Of a DNA stretch of 36,730 bases, positions 1 through 7,623 are shown one piece after another. The translations under genes and the position numbers were made by a program. This DNA is from an uncultured Acidimicrobiales bacterium (lineage in GTDB: Bacteria > Actinomycetota > Acidimicrobiia > Acidimicrobiales > Iamiaceae): NCBI GenBank assembly GCA_937926025.1, contig CALANQ010000508.1, positions 1 to 36,730 of the forward strand, written 5' to 3'. Position 1 is the stretch's first letter; each line of letters starts with the position of its first letter. Below the pieces are notes generated by a model. The model had not been told where the DNA came from, ran no database searches, and saw only the letters and a list, made by a program, of their open reading frames with translations.

Positions 1-1077
1 GACGACGGCCAGGTGGTGGTCACCATCGCCCTCACCACCTCGGGCTGCCCGCTGCGGGCCCAGATCCAGCGCGACATCCGCACCCGGATCGGCTCGGCCC
101 CCGGCGTCACGCACGTGAAGCTCGACTGGACCGAGATGACCCAGGCCGAGAAGTCCCGGGCCATGGAGAAGGCCCGGTTCAACGTGTCGCAGCGCCCTGA
201 GGACACGGCCATCGGCCCGCTCACCCGGGTGGTCCTGGTGGCGTCGGGCAAGGGCGGCGTGGGCAAGTCGTCGGTCACCGCCAACCTGGCGGCGGCCCTG
301 GCGGACCGGGGCCTGAAAGTCGGGGTCCTCGATGCCGACGTGTGGGGCTTCTCCATCCCCCGGATGCTGGGCCTGACGGGGCGCCTCGGTGGCCGTCTCG
401 ACGGCGACCGCAAGGTGATGATCCCGCTGGAGCGCACCATCGGCAGCGGCGTCGTGCGCGTCGTGTCCATGGGCTTCCTGGTGGAGGACGAGGAGACCGC
501 CCTGATGTGGCGCGGCCTCATGCTCAACCGCGGCGTCCAGCACTTCCTGCAGGACGTGGAGTGGGGCGACGACCTGGACTACCTCCTGGTGGACATGCCC
601 CCGGGCACGGGTGACGTGCAGATGGGCGTGGCCAAGCTGGTGCCCCGGGCCGAGGTCGTGGTGGTCACCACGCCGGCGCTCGCCGCCCAGAAGGTGGCCA
701 TCCGCGCCGTGTCGATGGCCCGCAAGAGCTTCCTGCGGGTCGCCGGCGTCATCGAGAACATGAGCGCCTTCACCGACCACCACGGCGACACCCACGCCCT
801 CTTCGGCGAGGGCGGCGGCCAGACCCTGGCCGACGACGCGGGGGTCCCGCTGCTCGGCAAGGTGCCCATCGAGCCGCTGGTGTCCGCCGGTGGCGACGCC
901 GGCGAGCCCGAGGTCCTCGGGGACTCGCTGGCAGCCCAGGCCTTCCGCGACATCGCCGAGCGCCTGGTGACCGAGGCGGTCCCGCCGACGGAGCTGGCCG
1001 GTTGCTCGGCCCGCATGCTGGAGGCCGCCGTCGCCGCCCTCGACGCCGAAGACCAGCGCGAAGCCGACGCCGTCTGA
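1..1077 (+). CDS. mrp: Mrp/NBP35-family P-loop ATPase (5' end outside window)
   Basis: The reading frame is open to the left edge, so the N terminus is missing. What remains starts in the last part of a MIP18/DUF59-like domain (TTSGCPLRAQI...VKLDWTEMT), followed by a deviant Walker A motif, SGKGGVGKSS, near nt 244-273, a DADVWGFS switch segment and the LLVDMPPGTGD Walker B region. This is the Mrp/ApbC family, cytoplasmic ATPases implicated in carrying or inserting iron-sulfur clusters. After ENMS, where many bacterial Mrp proteins have a CPHC pair, this protein reads AFTDHHGD, so no CxxC is available. As far as I recall, actinobacterial Mrp proteins commonly lack it too. The gene is convergent with the DUF779 gene and ends about 40 bp before a perfect inverted repeat. 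Confidence 0.93.
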   Translation, partial: DDGQVVVTIALTTSGCPLRAQIQRDIRTRIGSAPGVTHVKLDWTEMTQAEKSRAMEKARFNVSQRPEDTAIGPLTRVVLVASGKGGVGKSSVTANLAAALADRGLKVGVLDADVWGFSIPRMLGLTGRLGGRLDGDRKVMIPLERTIGSGVVRVVSMGFLVEDEETALMWRGLMLNRGVQHFLQDVEWGDDLDYLLVDMPPGTGDVQMGVAKLVPRAEVVVVTTPALAAQKVAIRAVSMARKSFLRVAGVIENMSAFTDHHGDTHALFGEGGGQTLADDAGVPLLGKVPIEPLVSAGGDAGEPEVLGDSLAAQAFRDIAERLVTEAVPPTELAGCSARMLEAAVAALDAEDQREADAV

Positions 1078-1120
1078 CCCACCGCGGCTCGCCACATCGC
1101 CCTGCGACCCCCCCTCCCCA

Positions 1121-1173
1121 CCGAAGTTGGTGTGAAGATTGGGCCAGGACCCCAATCTTCACACCAACTTCGG
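1121..1173. repeat. Perfect 23-bp inverted repeat, 7-nt loop
   Basis: Arms at 1121-1143 and 1151-1173 are exact reverse complements with no mismatch. The loop is CCAGGAC (1144-1150). The arms hold AAGTTGGTGTGAAGATTGGG-type sequence at about 50% GC, clearly lower than the surroundings. It lies between convergent genes (mrp and DUF779). It could fold as a hairpin on either transcript, but no T-tract follows, so it is not a textbook intrinsic terminator. A dispersed palindromic repeat is an alternative. Confidence 0.9.
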
Positions 1174-1225
1174 GCGGTTGGGCCGGGTGGCGGTCCGGCT
1201 GGTGGCCGGTTCGGGGCGATCGGGG

Positions 1226-1678
1226 TCAGCCGTGGATGCGGATGCCGCGCAGGGCTTCGGGGATCTCGCCCACGACGGCACGGGAGATCGAGGGGGCGGG
1301 TTCGCACACCTCGGGCTCGCCCTGTGAGGTGAAGCCCGGACCGCGGAGGATGAGCCGGCAGCCCAGCTCGGTCTCCACCGACAGGGACTCGGCCAGCTCG
1401 TCGACCACGTCGAGCACCACGCCGTCGTCGCCCGGGTAGGTGGTCCGGAGGTACTCGGGGGCGTAGACCACGACGCCGCCGACGTCGCCGACCGCCTCCT
1501 GGTCCGGGCCCGGCCAGAAGTCCTCGTAGAGGAACGGGGCGGTGCTCTCGCAGCAGCCGGTGCCGATGGTGACGGTGAGCGTGCCCGTGCGGCGACGGCC
1601 CATCGACGCGATCACGTCGCGGGCACGATCGGTGGCGGTCACCAGCACGAGGACCAGCGTAGGGACTTCATGGCACAT
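1226..1678 (-). CDS. DUF779 family protein
   Basis: The protein contains VTATDRARDVI, then TVTIGTGCCESTAPFLYEDF and a C-terminal LGCRLILRGP segment. This is the layout of DUF779 proteins, small (about 110-150 residue) cytoplasmic proteins with a conserved GCC[DE] motif that are often encoded beside aldehyde dehydrogenases. No biochemical role is established that I know of. An aldehyde dehydrogenase lies on the same strand 500 bp upstream, separated by an oppositely oriented lipoprotein gene, so the two are close but not one operon. The start is uncertain: ATG at 1678 gives 150 aa, and GTG at 1642 would begin at VTATDRAR, closer to the usual family N terminus. Neither has a clear Shine-Dalgarno sequence. 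Confidence 0.75.
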   Translation of the reverse strand: MCHEVPTLVLVLVTATDRARDVIASMGRRRTGTLTVTIGTGCCESTAPFLYEDFWPGPDQEAVGDVGGVVVYAPEYLRTTYPGDDGVVLDVVDELAESLSVETELGCRLILRGPGFTSQGEPEVCEPAPSISRAVVGEIPEALRGIRIHG

Positions 1679-1780
1679 CCGCGTCCGCCCGATGGGTAGC
1701 GTGGTCCTCGCCACGACGAGCGGGAACTCCTGGCGGGTGCTCCTGGACGTGGCCGACCCGACCCACCAAGGAGTACCCGA

Positions 1781-2086
1781 ATGAAGCTTCGCTACCTGGC
1801 CATCGCCGTCCTCGCCCTCTTCCTCCCGTTCCTGGCCACCGCCTGCGGCGACGACAGCACGGGCGACCTGAGCGAGAGCGAGATCTCCAAGGAGTTCCAG
1901 GACGCCGGCATCCCGAAGGAAGAAGCCGACTGCATGGCCGGCAAGGTGAAGGACGCCGACCTCACCAAGGACGAGCTCGAGGAGTTCACCAAGAGCGAGG
2001 ACACCGACACCAAGGCCGGCAAGGCCATGATGGAGGCCGTCACGTCGTGCATGAGCCTGAGCACGGGAACCGACTCCGGCAACTGA
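1781..2086 (+). CDS. Small secreted lipoprotein, function unknown
   Basis: This is a 101-aa protein with a type II signal peptide: MKLRY, a hydrophobic run, and lipobox LATAC with Cys22 as the lipidation site, followed by GDDSTGD. The mature part is highly charged and probably helical, with only two further cysteines (about residues 51 and 80) that could form a disulfide outside the membrane. The start is set by AAGGAG at 1769-1774. The gene is followed at once by a strong hairpin terminator and is convergent with the aldehyde dehydrogenase. I do not recognise a named family. Short actinobacterial lipoproteins of this kind are common and mostly uncharacterised. Confidence 0.85.
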   Translation: MKLRYLAIAVLALFLPFLATACGDDSTGDLSESEISKEFQDAGIPKEEADCMAGKVKDADLTKDELEEFTKSEDTDTKAGKAMMEAVTSCMSLSTGTDSGN

Positions 2087-2108
2087 CGCTCGTCGCAGCC
2101 AGAACGCG

Positions 2109-2140
2109 GAACGCCCCGGGTCTTCGGACCCGGGGCGTTC
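2109..2140. terminator. Bidirectional hairpin terminator with UUCG loop
   Basis: A perfect 14-bp stem (2109-2122 with 2127-2140) encloses the extra-stable tetraloop TTCG. GTCGTT follows on the plus strand. It sits between the convergent lipoprotein and aldehyde dehydrogenase genes and should stop transcripts from both sides. Confidence 0.9.
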
Positions 2141-2162
2141 GTCGTTCTCGGGGGCGGGAGGG

Positions 2163-3674
2163 CTAGATGTTGCCGCTCAGCGCCGAGAGGTGGATGTAGT
2201 TGTCGCGGCTGCCACCGGGGTTGGTGTGCACGTGCTTGACCTGCTGGTAGGCGCGCAGGCCGTTGATGCCGAGCTCCCGCCCGATGCCGGACTGCTTGTA
2301 GCCGCCGAAGGGGCGCTCCGGGCTGATCAGGTGGTAGTCGTTGATCCACACGGTGCCGGTGCGCATCCTGTTGGCGACGGACTTGGCCCGGTCGAGGTTG
2401 GTGGACTGCACGCCGCCGGCGAGGCCGTAGATGGAGTCGTTGGCGATGGCGACGGCCTCGTCGTCGGTCTCGAACGGGATGACCGACAGGACCGGGCCGA
2501 AGATCTCCTCCTGGGCGATCTTGGCGGAGTTGGGCACCCCGGCGAAGATCGTGGGCGTGTAGAAGGCCGCGGCGTCGAGGCCCTCGGCGAGGCCCTCGGG
2601 GCGCTGGCCGCCGCAGATCGGGTCCCCGACCTCGTCGCGGCCGAGCTGCACGTAGCGCTCCACCGTCTCCACCTGGCTGCGGCTCACGAGCGGGCCGAGA
2701 TCGGTCTCGAAGTCCATCTGGTTGCCGATGACGATCTTGCCGGCGCGGTCCACGAGCAGCGACAGGAAGTCGTCGTAGATGCTCTTGTGGACGAGGGCGC
2801 GGGTGCCGGACTCGCACACCTGGCCGTTGTGGAAGAAGGTGCCCCACAGGACGCAGGCGGCGGCCAGGTCGAGGTCGGCGTCGTCGAGCACGATGTTGGC
2901 GCTCTTGCCGCCGAGCTCGAGGGTGACCGGCTTGACGGTGGCCGAGGCGAGCTGGGCGATGCGGCGGCCGACCTCGGTGGAACCGGTGAAGGCGGTCTTG
3001 TCGACCAGCGGGTTCTGGGCCAGCTCCTCGCCGCAGGTGCCGCCGGGGCCGGCGACGATGTTGGCGACGCCCGGCGGGAGGTCGACCTCCTGGAACACCT
3101 CGCCGAGCATGAGCGCGGTGACCGAGGTGAACGACGCCGGCTTCAGCACGGCGCAGTTGCCGGCGGCCAGCGACGGGCCCAGCTTCCACGCCGCCATGAT
3201 GAACGGGAAGTTCCAGGGGATGATGCCGGTGGTCACGCCGTGGGGCTCGTAGCGGACGTAGTTCTCCGACGGCGGGAAGGGCGTGCCCGGCAGCTCCACC
3301 TCGTCGGCCTCCTCGGCGGCGAGCTTGGCGAACCAGCGGAACGCACCGACGGCGCCGGGCACGTCGGCGAACATGGCCTTCTTGATGGTGCCGCCGCCGT
3401 CGCGGGCCTCCATCTCGGAGAACTTGTCGGCCTTGGCCTCGATGGCGTCGGCGATCTCGTTGATCTTGGCGGCGCGCTCGGGGCCGCTCATCTTCGGCCA
3501 GGGCCCCTCGTCGAACGCCTTGCGGGCGGCCTCGATGGCCTTGACCGAGTCCTCCCGGCCGGCCTTGGCGATGGTGCCGATGACCTGGCCGGTGGCCGGG
3601 TCGAAGGTGTCGAAGGTCTCCCCGGACTGGGCATCGACGTACTCGCCGTCGATGAAGAGCTGGTAGTCGGCCAT
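2163..3674 (-). CDS. NAD(P)-dependent aldehyde dehydrogenase
   Basis: This 503-aa protein covers the whole ALDH superfamily fold. Visible signatures are IPWNFPF in the cofactor domain, FTGSTEVGRRI, the catalytic glutamate in LELGGKSANIV, the catalytic cysteine in GQVCESGTR (about residue 287), EEIFGPVLSVIPF, and the C-terminal PFGGYKQSGIGRELG. It oxidises an aldehyde to the acid using NAD(P)+ through a thiohemiacetal on the cysteine. The substrate cannot be read from sequence. The PFGGYKQSG ending resembles broad-range and betaine-aldehyde-like dehydrogenases. The ATG at 3674 is preferred over an in-frame start at 3737 because AAGGGG lies about 7 nt upstream and MADYQLFIDGEYV is the normal family N terminus. 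The DUF779 gene nearby fits a known ALDH association. Confidence 0.95.
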   Translation of the reverse strand: MADYQLFIDGEYVDAQSGETFDTFDPATGQVIGTIAKAGREDSVKAIEAARKAFDEGPWPKMSGPERAAKINEIADAIEAKADKFSEMEARDGGGTIKKAMFADVPGAVGAFRWFAKLAAEEADEVELPGTPFPPSENYVRYEPHGVTTGIIPWNFPFIMAAWKLGPSLAAGNCAVLKPASFTSVTALMLGEVFQEVDLPPGVANIVAGPGGTCGEELAQNPLVDKTAFTGSTEVGRRIAQLASATVKPVTLELGGKSANIVLDDADLDLAAACVLWGTFFHNGQVCESGTRALVHKSIYDDFLSLLVDRAGKIVIGNQMDFETDLGPLVSRSQVETVERYVQLGRDEVGDPICGGQRPEGLAEGLDAAAFYTPTIFAGVPNSAKIAQEEIFGPVLSVIPFETDDEAVAIANDSIYGLAGGVQSTNLDRAKSVANRMRTGTVWINDYHLISPERPFGGYKQSGIGRELGINGLRAYQQVKHVHTNPGGSRDNYIHLSALSGNI

Positions 3675-3794
3675 GGTGCCGTTCCCCTTGGTGAGTGGTG
3701 CGGAGGGTCGCGAGGGTCCCCTTGACCCTGCGGTCAAGAACGCTACCGCGCCCCCGGCGGCCGTGCCGCCGGTGTGCCACCCGCCACGGTGCCG

Positions 3795-4370
3795 CTACCG
3801 CGTGCCGGAGAGGTCCAGCACCCAGAGCGTGGGATCGGGCTCGATGTTCGGCCCGGTCAGCCCGCCCACCACGTAGAGCCGGTCCCCGGCGACGGTCACG
3901 CCGGGTTGCATGCGGGCGGTGAACGGCGCCTCGGCGGTGGCCACCCAGTCGTCGCGCCCGCGCCGCACCCGCACGGTGAACGGCCGGTTGCCGCCGTTTC
4001 CGATGCGGTCGGGCGTGGACACGATCAGCCCGTCCCAGTCCTCGTAGGTCTGCGTCGGGGTGGCCTCCCACGCACCGTCCAGGAGCGCGTCGCCACCTGG
4101 GTGCTCGGGGTCGAACTGCACCGGATCGGAGCGGACGATCGATGCTTGCCCGCGCGCGGGACGCCCACGCGGTGGGGTTCGGGTGCGTGCGCACGGTCGG
4201 CCAGTGGAGGTGGAGGCGGATCAGCGCCTCCTGCGCCAGGTCCTCGGCCAGGTGGCGGTCGCCGGTCGCGCCAGCAGCCCCACCAGCTTCGGGTGGAGCT
4301 CGCGGGTCAGCGCCGCCAGCGCGGGATCGACATCAGGGGAGGTGCGGGGCAAGGGTGCTCCAGGGCTCGA
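3795..4370 (-). pseudogene. Remnant: ECF sigma N-terminal piece joined to C-terminal piece of a propeller/kelch-like protein
   Basis: On the minus strand from about 4340 one frame reads DPALAALTRELHPKLVGLLAR. After a frameshift near 4266 the next frame reads GDRHLAEDLAQEALIRLHLH, then WPTVRTHPNPTAWA. This is the region 2 part of an ECF sigma factor. At about 4150 it stops resembling a sigma factor, and another frame continues as SDPVQFDPEHPGGDALL...LYVVGGLTGPN...LWVLDLSGTR, the end of a kelch/propeller-like protein (the open part is 3795-4121). The sigma region 4 and the N-terminal half of the second protein are missing. I read this as an internal deletion plus at least two frame changes in a former sigma/anti-sigma pair like the intact one at 17.0-18.7 kb. 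The 108-aa open frame might still be expressed. Confidence 0.65.
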
Positions 4371-4466
4371 TCGACGCCTGCTCAACGCACGAACCCGCCG
4401 ATCGGTTCGAGACTCGTCCGCCCCGGTCTACTGAATCACCGGCCGCCACCCATCCGTCGTACCAAT

Positions 4467-4976
4467 ATGCACACGGTGGCGGACCCCGACCCAGCGCCCA
4501 CGGGCGGCGAGGACCTGCGGGACCTGGAGTCCCTGTTCCACGCGGAGTACGCCCGATCGGTCCGGCTCGCGCTCCTCCTGATCGGCGATCCCCGGCGGGC
4601 CGAGGAGCTGGCTCAGGACGCGTTCGTCCGGATCGCACCGAAGCTCGACGCGGTGGCCAACCCACCGGCCTACCTGCGGACCATCGTCGTGAACCTGTGC
4701 CGGGACCACGGGCGCCGAGCGGCGACCGAGCGGCGCCAGCCTCCGCCGAGGATCGAGGTGGTCCCCGAACCGCCGCTGCCCGGCGACACCAGCACCATCT
4801 GGCAGGCCGTGCAGGCGCTCCCGGCACCACGGCGCGAGGTCCTGGTCCTGCGGTACTGGGCGGACCTCCCCACCGCGGAGATCGCCCGGCTCCTGCAGAT
4901 CCCCCATCCGACCGTTCGCACCCGCATCCGCCGAGGCCTCGCCTCGCTCAAGGAGGTGTTGTCCGATGACGCGTGA
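4467..4976 (+). CDS. ECF-family RNA polymerase sigma factor
   Basis: This 169-aa protein has the two domains of an ECF (group IV) sigma factor. Region 2 covers about residues 25-80 (LFHAEYARSVRLALLLIGDPRRAEELAQDAFVRIAPKL, then PPAYLRTIVVNLCRDHGRR). Region 4 covers about residues 110-165 (LPAPRREVLVLRYWADLPTAEIARLLQIPHPTVRTRIRRGLASLKEVL). It directs core RNA polymerase to a small promoter set. Its stop overlaps the start of the downstream membrane protein by 11 bp, which suggests translational coupling with a partner that holds it at the membrane. The ATG at 4467 is the first start that gives a normal-length ECF protein. No clear Shine-Dalgarno sequence precedes it. Confidence 0.93.
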   Translation: MHTVADPDPAPTGGEDLRDLESLFHAEYARSVRLALLLIGDPRRAEELAQDAFVRIAPKLDAVANPPAYLRTIVVNLCRDHGRRAATERRQPPPRIEVVPEPPLPGDTSTIWQAVQALPAPRREVLVLRYWADLPTAEIARLLQIPHPTVRTRIRRGLASLKEVLSDDA

Positions 4977-6729
4977 CGACCTGACGTCCGACCGGCTGCG
5001 CACCGCGCTGACGGCGGTGGCCGACCGCCACGAGCCCGATGCCGAAGCCTGGCACCACATCGAGAACCAGGTGAGCGGACGCGGCCCGGCTCTGGTCGCC
5101 GCCGACCGCCACGGGCCCGCCGCGCCACGGCGACGGCACCGCCTGCTCGCCGCCGCCGTCATCGCTGCAGTCGCCGCGGTCGCGACGGTGGCTGTCCTCG
5201 CCCGCGGCGATCACGACCGCGACACGACCGACGTCACCACCACGCCGGCGGTGGCCACGGGCTGGTACATCCCGGTCGGCCTGCCGGACGGGTGGACCGT
5301 GCGGGAGGTGACGGCCCAGCGGATGGACGAGCGCTGCCCCTGCAGCGAGACCACGTGGGCCAGCCCGTCGCGAGACATCGTCCTCATCCGGTCGACGGAT
5401 CCCGACCGCGCCGGCCAGGACGGCGTGACCGAGGTCCCATCGCCCAGCACCTCGACGTTCGCCGTGGCAGACGACGTGGAGGGGACCATCACCCCAGCGC
5501 CCGACGCCGAAGGCGGACCGACCGGCTGGACGGCCGGCTGGGTGGTGGACGGCGAGCGGACCAGCCTCACGGCCATCGGCATTGCGCCCAGCCAGGCCGC
5601 GGAGGTGGCACGAGCGGTGTTCGCCGACCCCACATCGGTCCCCGAGCACGTGGAGGGCGTCGCTCCCGTGGGCTCCTGGAGCGAGACCTCGCCGGTGAAC
5701 CGGGACGCGGACGTGGGGATCGCGATGGCGAGCCCTGCGGGTCACGAGGTGGACATCACCCTGTCCTCGTCCGATCGGTGGCGCTCCAAGGGGATCCTGG
5801 TGCCGACCGATCGCCTGGCCGGCCAGCAGCCCCTGGCGCTCCTGACCCTCAAGAGCTACGCCCCCACCCCCGTGGGCGACCAGCCACGGGTCCGGGACTA
5901 CATCGGCCTCTGGCCGGGGGCCACGGTGCGGGTCCTGGGCGGCTACGCGGACGGGCCGGCGACCGATGCCGAGATCGATGCCGTGACCGCCTCGCTGCGG
6001 CCCGCCACCCTGGACGAGTGGCGCGCCTTCGTCGCCGGCGCCGAGAACCGGGATCGGGCGGCCACGTCATCGGCCACCCTCCAGGACCTGATCGACGGCC
6101 GGGCAGCACCGACCGCCTCGGTCGCCGCCCGCGGCGACCTCGACGACCTGGACGTCACGCTCGACGCAACGCCCCGGATGGCCACCTGGGAGGACGCCGG
6201 CGTCTCGCTGACCGTCCGCAACCCGACGAGCTCGGCGATCACCGACCCGACCTGTGCCCTCGACCGGGCGGAGGTCGCCCTGCTCCCAGCCGACGACCAG
6301 ACGCAGGCCGCCGTCGACGCCATCCCCGCCGGGGACCCGTGGTGGCAGGACGACGGCCCGTGCGACGGCGGCACCACCATGGCGCCGGGGGCGTCGAAGA
6401 CCATCCGCCTCCCGGTCCGCGCCCAGTTCCACGATGCCCGCTACGGGCCGCTTCCCGGGGGCCGCTACGGCGCCACCGTCCGCATCGACGGGGTGACCGG
6501 CCAGGTGACCACGCCCGTCGAGATCGGGGCCGACCCGGCGTGCACGGGCGACACCGCGGGCTACGTGGGTCTCACCGAGGTCGACGCCCGGGCCCTGGCT
6601 GAACAGCGCGGGGTGACCGAGGTGCGGACCCCCGCAGCCGGGACCGAGTCCGATGTGGTCACGTACCGGTGCGACCGGCTGACGCTGGTGGTGGACGACG
6701 GGCGGGTGACCTTCGCCCGGTTCTACTGA
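4966..6729 (+). CDS. Membrane-anchored putative anti-sigma partner with I78-inhibitor-like C terminus
   Basis: This is a 587-aa protein. Residues 1-57 are a charged cytoplasmic segment, residues 59-79 are a single transmembrane helix after RRRHR, and the rest lies outside. The external part is Ala/Asp/Thr-rich, with a Cys pair near EERCPCSET-like sequence early on and a middle beta-sandwich-like stretch (VTLDATPRMATWEDAGVSLTVRNPTSSAITDPTC). The last ~58 residues (CTGDTAGYVGLTEVDARALAEQRGV...YRCDRLTLVVDDGRVTFARFY) follow the pattern of I78-type peptidase inhibitors (YVGLTE..A..LA....; Y R..RL.. V.DGRVT). Position after an ECF sigma gene, with an 11-bp overlap, suggests an anti-sigma role, but I see no canonical ZAS zinc motif. 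The function is therefore inferred from context. Confidence 0.72.
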   Translation: MTRDDLTSDRLRTALTAVADRHEPDAEAWHHIENQVSGRGPALVAADRHGPAAPRRRHRLLAAAVIAAVAAVATVAVLARGDHDRDTTDVTTTPAVATGWYIPVGLPDGWTVREVTAQRMDERCPCSETTWASPSRDIVLIRSTDPDRAGQDGVTEVPSPSTSTFAVADDVEGTITPAPDAEGGPTGWTAGWVVDGERTSLTAIGIAPSQAAEVARAVFADPTSVPEHVEGVAPVGSWSETSPVNRDADVGIAMASPAGHEVDITLSSSDRWRSKGILVPTDRLAGQQPLALLTLKSYAPTPVGDQPRVRDYIGLWPGATVRVLGGYADGPATDAEIDAVTASLRPATLDEWRAFVAGAENRDRAATSSATLQDLIDGRAAPTASVAARGDLDDLDVTLDATPRMATWEDAGVSLTVRNPTSSAITDPTCALDRAEVALLPADDQTQAAVDAIPAGDPWWQDDGPCDGGTTMAPGASKTIRLPVRAQFHDARYGPLPGGRYGATVRIDGVTGQVTTPVEIGADPACTGDTAGYVGLTEVDARALAEQRGVTEVRTPAAGTESDVVTYRCDRLTLVVDDGRVTFARFY

Positions 6730-6747
6730 GCCGGTCCTCCCGAGCCC

Positions 6748-7623
6748 TCAGGCTGCCGTCCACGTGGTGTCGGGATCGTCGGGGTCGACGGCGGTGGCCG
6801 AGGCCTCGTCGGCCAGCTTGCGCAGGTGGGCCCACACGCTGAAGCGGGCGACGGGCCACAGGAACTCCGGGACGTCGGTGTAGATGGCCGCCACCAGCGC
6901 CTCGGTGCCGGCACCGTCGGCGCCGAAGCCCCGCAGCGCGGCCAGGACCTGGGCCTCCCGCTCCAGGCGGTGCGTGACGTAGTCGTCGAGCTTGGCGGCG
7001 GGGTCTTCGATGAGGTGACCGTGCGCAGGAGCGATGGTCCGGATCGACGGCGTCCACGCCTGGAGCCGCTCGAGCGAGGCCAGGTACTGGCCCATGTCGC
7101 CGTCGAGCGGCGTGATGACGACCGTGGAGCCGTCCATGACGTGGTCGCCCGTGAACAGGAGGCGGTCGCGCTCCAGCAGGAAGCACAGGTGGTTGGCCGC
7201 GTGCCCGGGGGTGTGGATGGCCCGCAGGGTGAACTCGGTGCCCTCGACGGTGTCGCCGTCAGCCAGGTGGCGGTCGCAGACGAGCCCGTCGCGATCGGCG
7301 AAGGCCAGCACCTCGGCGCCCGTCCGCTCCTTCAGGCCGGCGGCCCCCGGGGAGTGGTCGCCGTGGGTGTGGGTGCAGAGGATCCAGCGGATCCGACCGC
7401 TGCCCGCCGCGGCGATGGCGTCGAGGTGGTCGGGGTCGTCGGGACCGGGGTCGATGACGGCGATCTCGTCCTGCCCCACCAGGTAGGTGTTGGTGCCGGG
7501 CCCGGTCATCATGCCCGGGTTGTTGCAGAGCACCCGTCGCACGAGCTTGCCCAGCGCCACCGGCACGTCGGGGATCAGGTCCGGTCGGTCGTCGGCCCCG
7601 GGCTGGGCGTCGGTGGCGGTCAT
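6748..7623 (-). CDS. Metallo-beta-lactamase-fold hydrolase (LACTB2-like)
   Basis: This 291-aa protein carries the MBL-fold metal signature HTHGDHS (TH-x-H-x-D-H), followed by HTPGHAANHLCF, FTGDHVMDGS and a late PAHGH. Before the metal site it has NPGMMTGPGTNTYLVG and the VIDPGPDD strand. The C-terminal helical part (EREAQVLAAL...VWAHLRKLADE) is the winged-helix-like tail seen in LACTB2-type proteins, whose human member is an endoribonuclease. Other members are thioesterases or esterases, so the substrate is open. It is the last gene of the minus-strand run. Its ATG (7623) overlaps the upstream NUDIX stop (ATGA), indicating coupled translation. It ends 18 bp from the convergent anti-sigma-like gene. 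Confidence 0.9.
   Translation of the reverse strand: MTATDAQPGADDRPDLIPDVPVALGKLVRRVLCNNPGMMTGPGTNTYLVGQDEIAVIDPGPDDPDHLDAIAAAGSGRIRWILCTHTHGDHSPGAAGLKERTGAEVLAFADRDGLVCDRHLADGDTVEGTEFTLRAIHTPGHAANHLCFLLERDRLLFTGDHVMDGSTVVITPLDGDMGQYLASLERLQAWTPSIRTIAPAHGHLIEDPAAKLDDYVTHRLEREAQVLAALRGFGADGAGTEALVAAIYTDVPEFLWPVARFSVWAHLRKLADEASATAVDPDDPDTTWTAA

Noticed and set aside
2190..3725. 511-aa open frame antisense to the aldehyde dehydrogenase
   Set aside because: It is a low-complexity Ala/Gly/Asp/Val translation of the opposite strand, as expected in high-GC DNA. The ALDH on the other strand has all its motifs.
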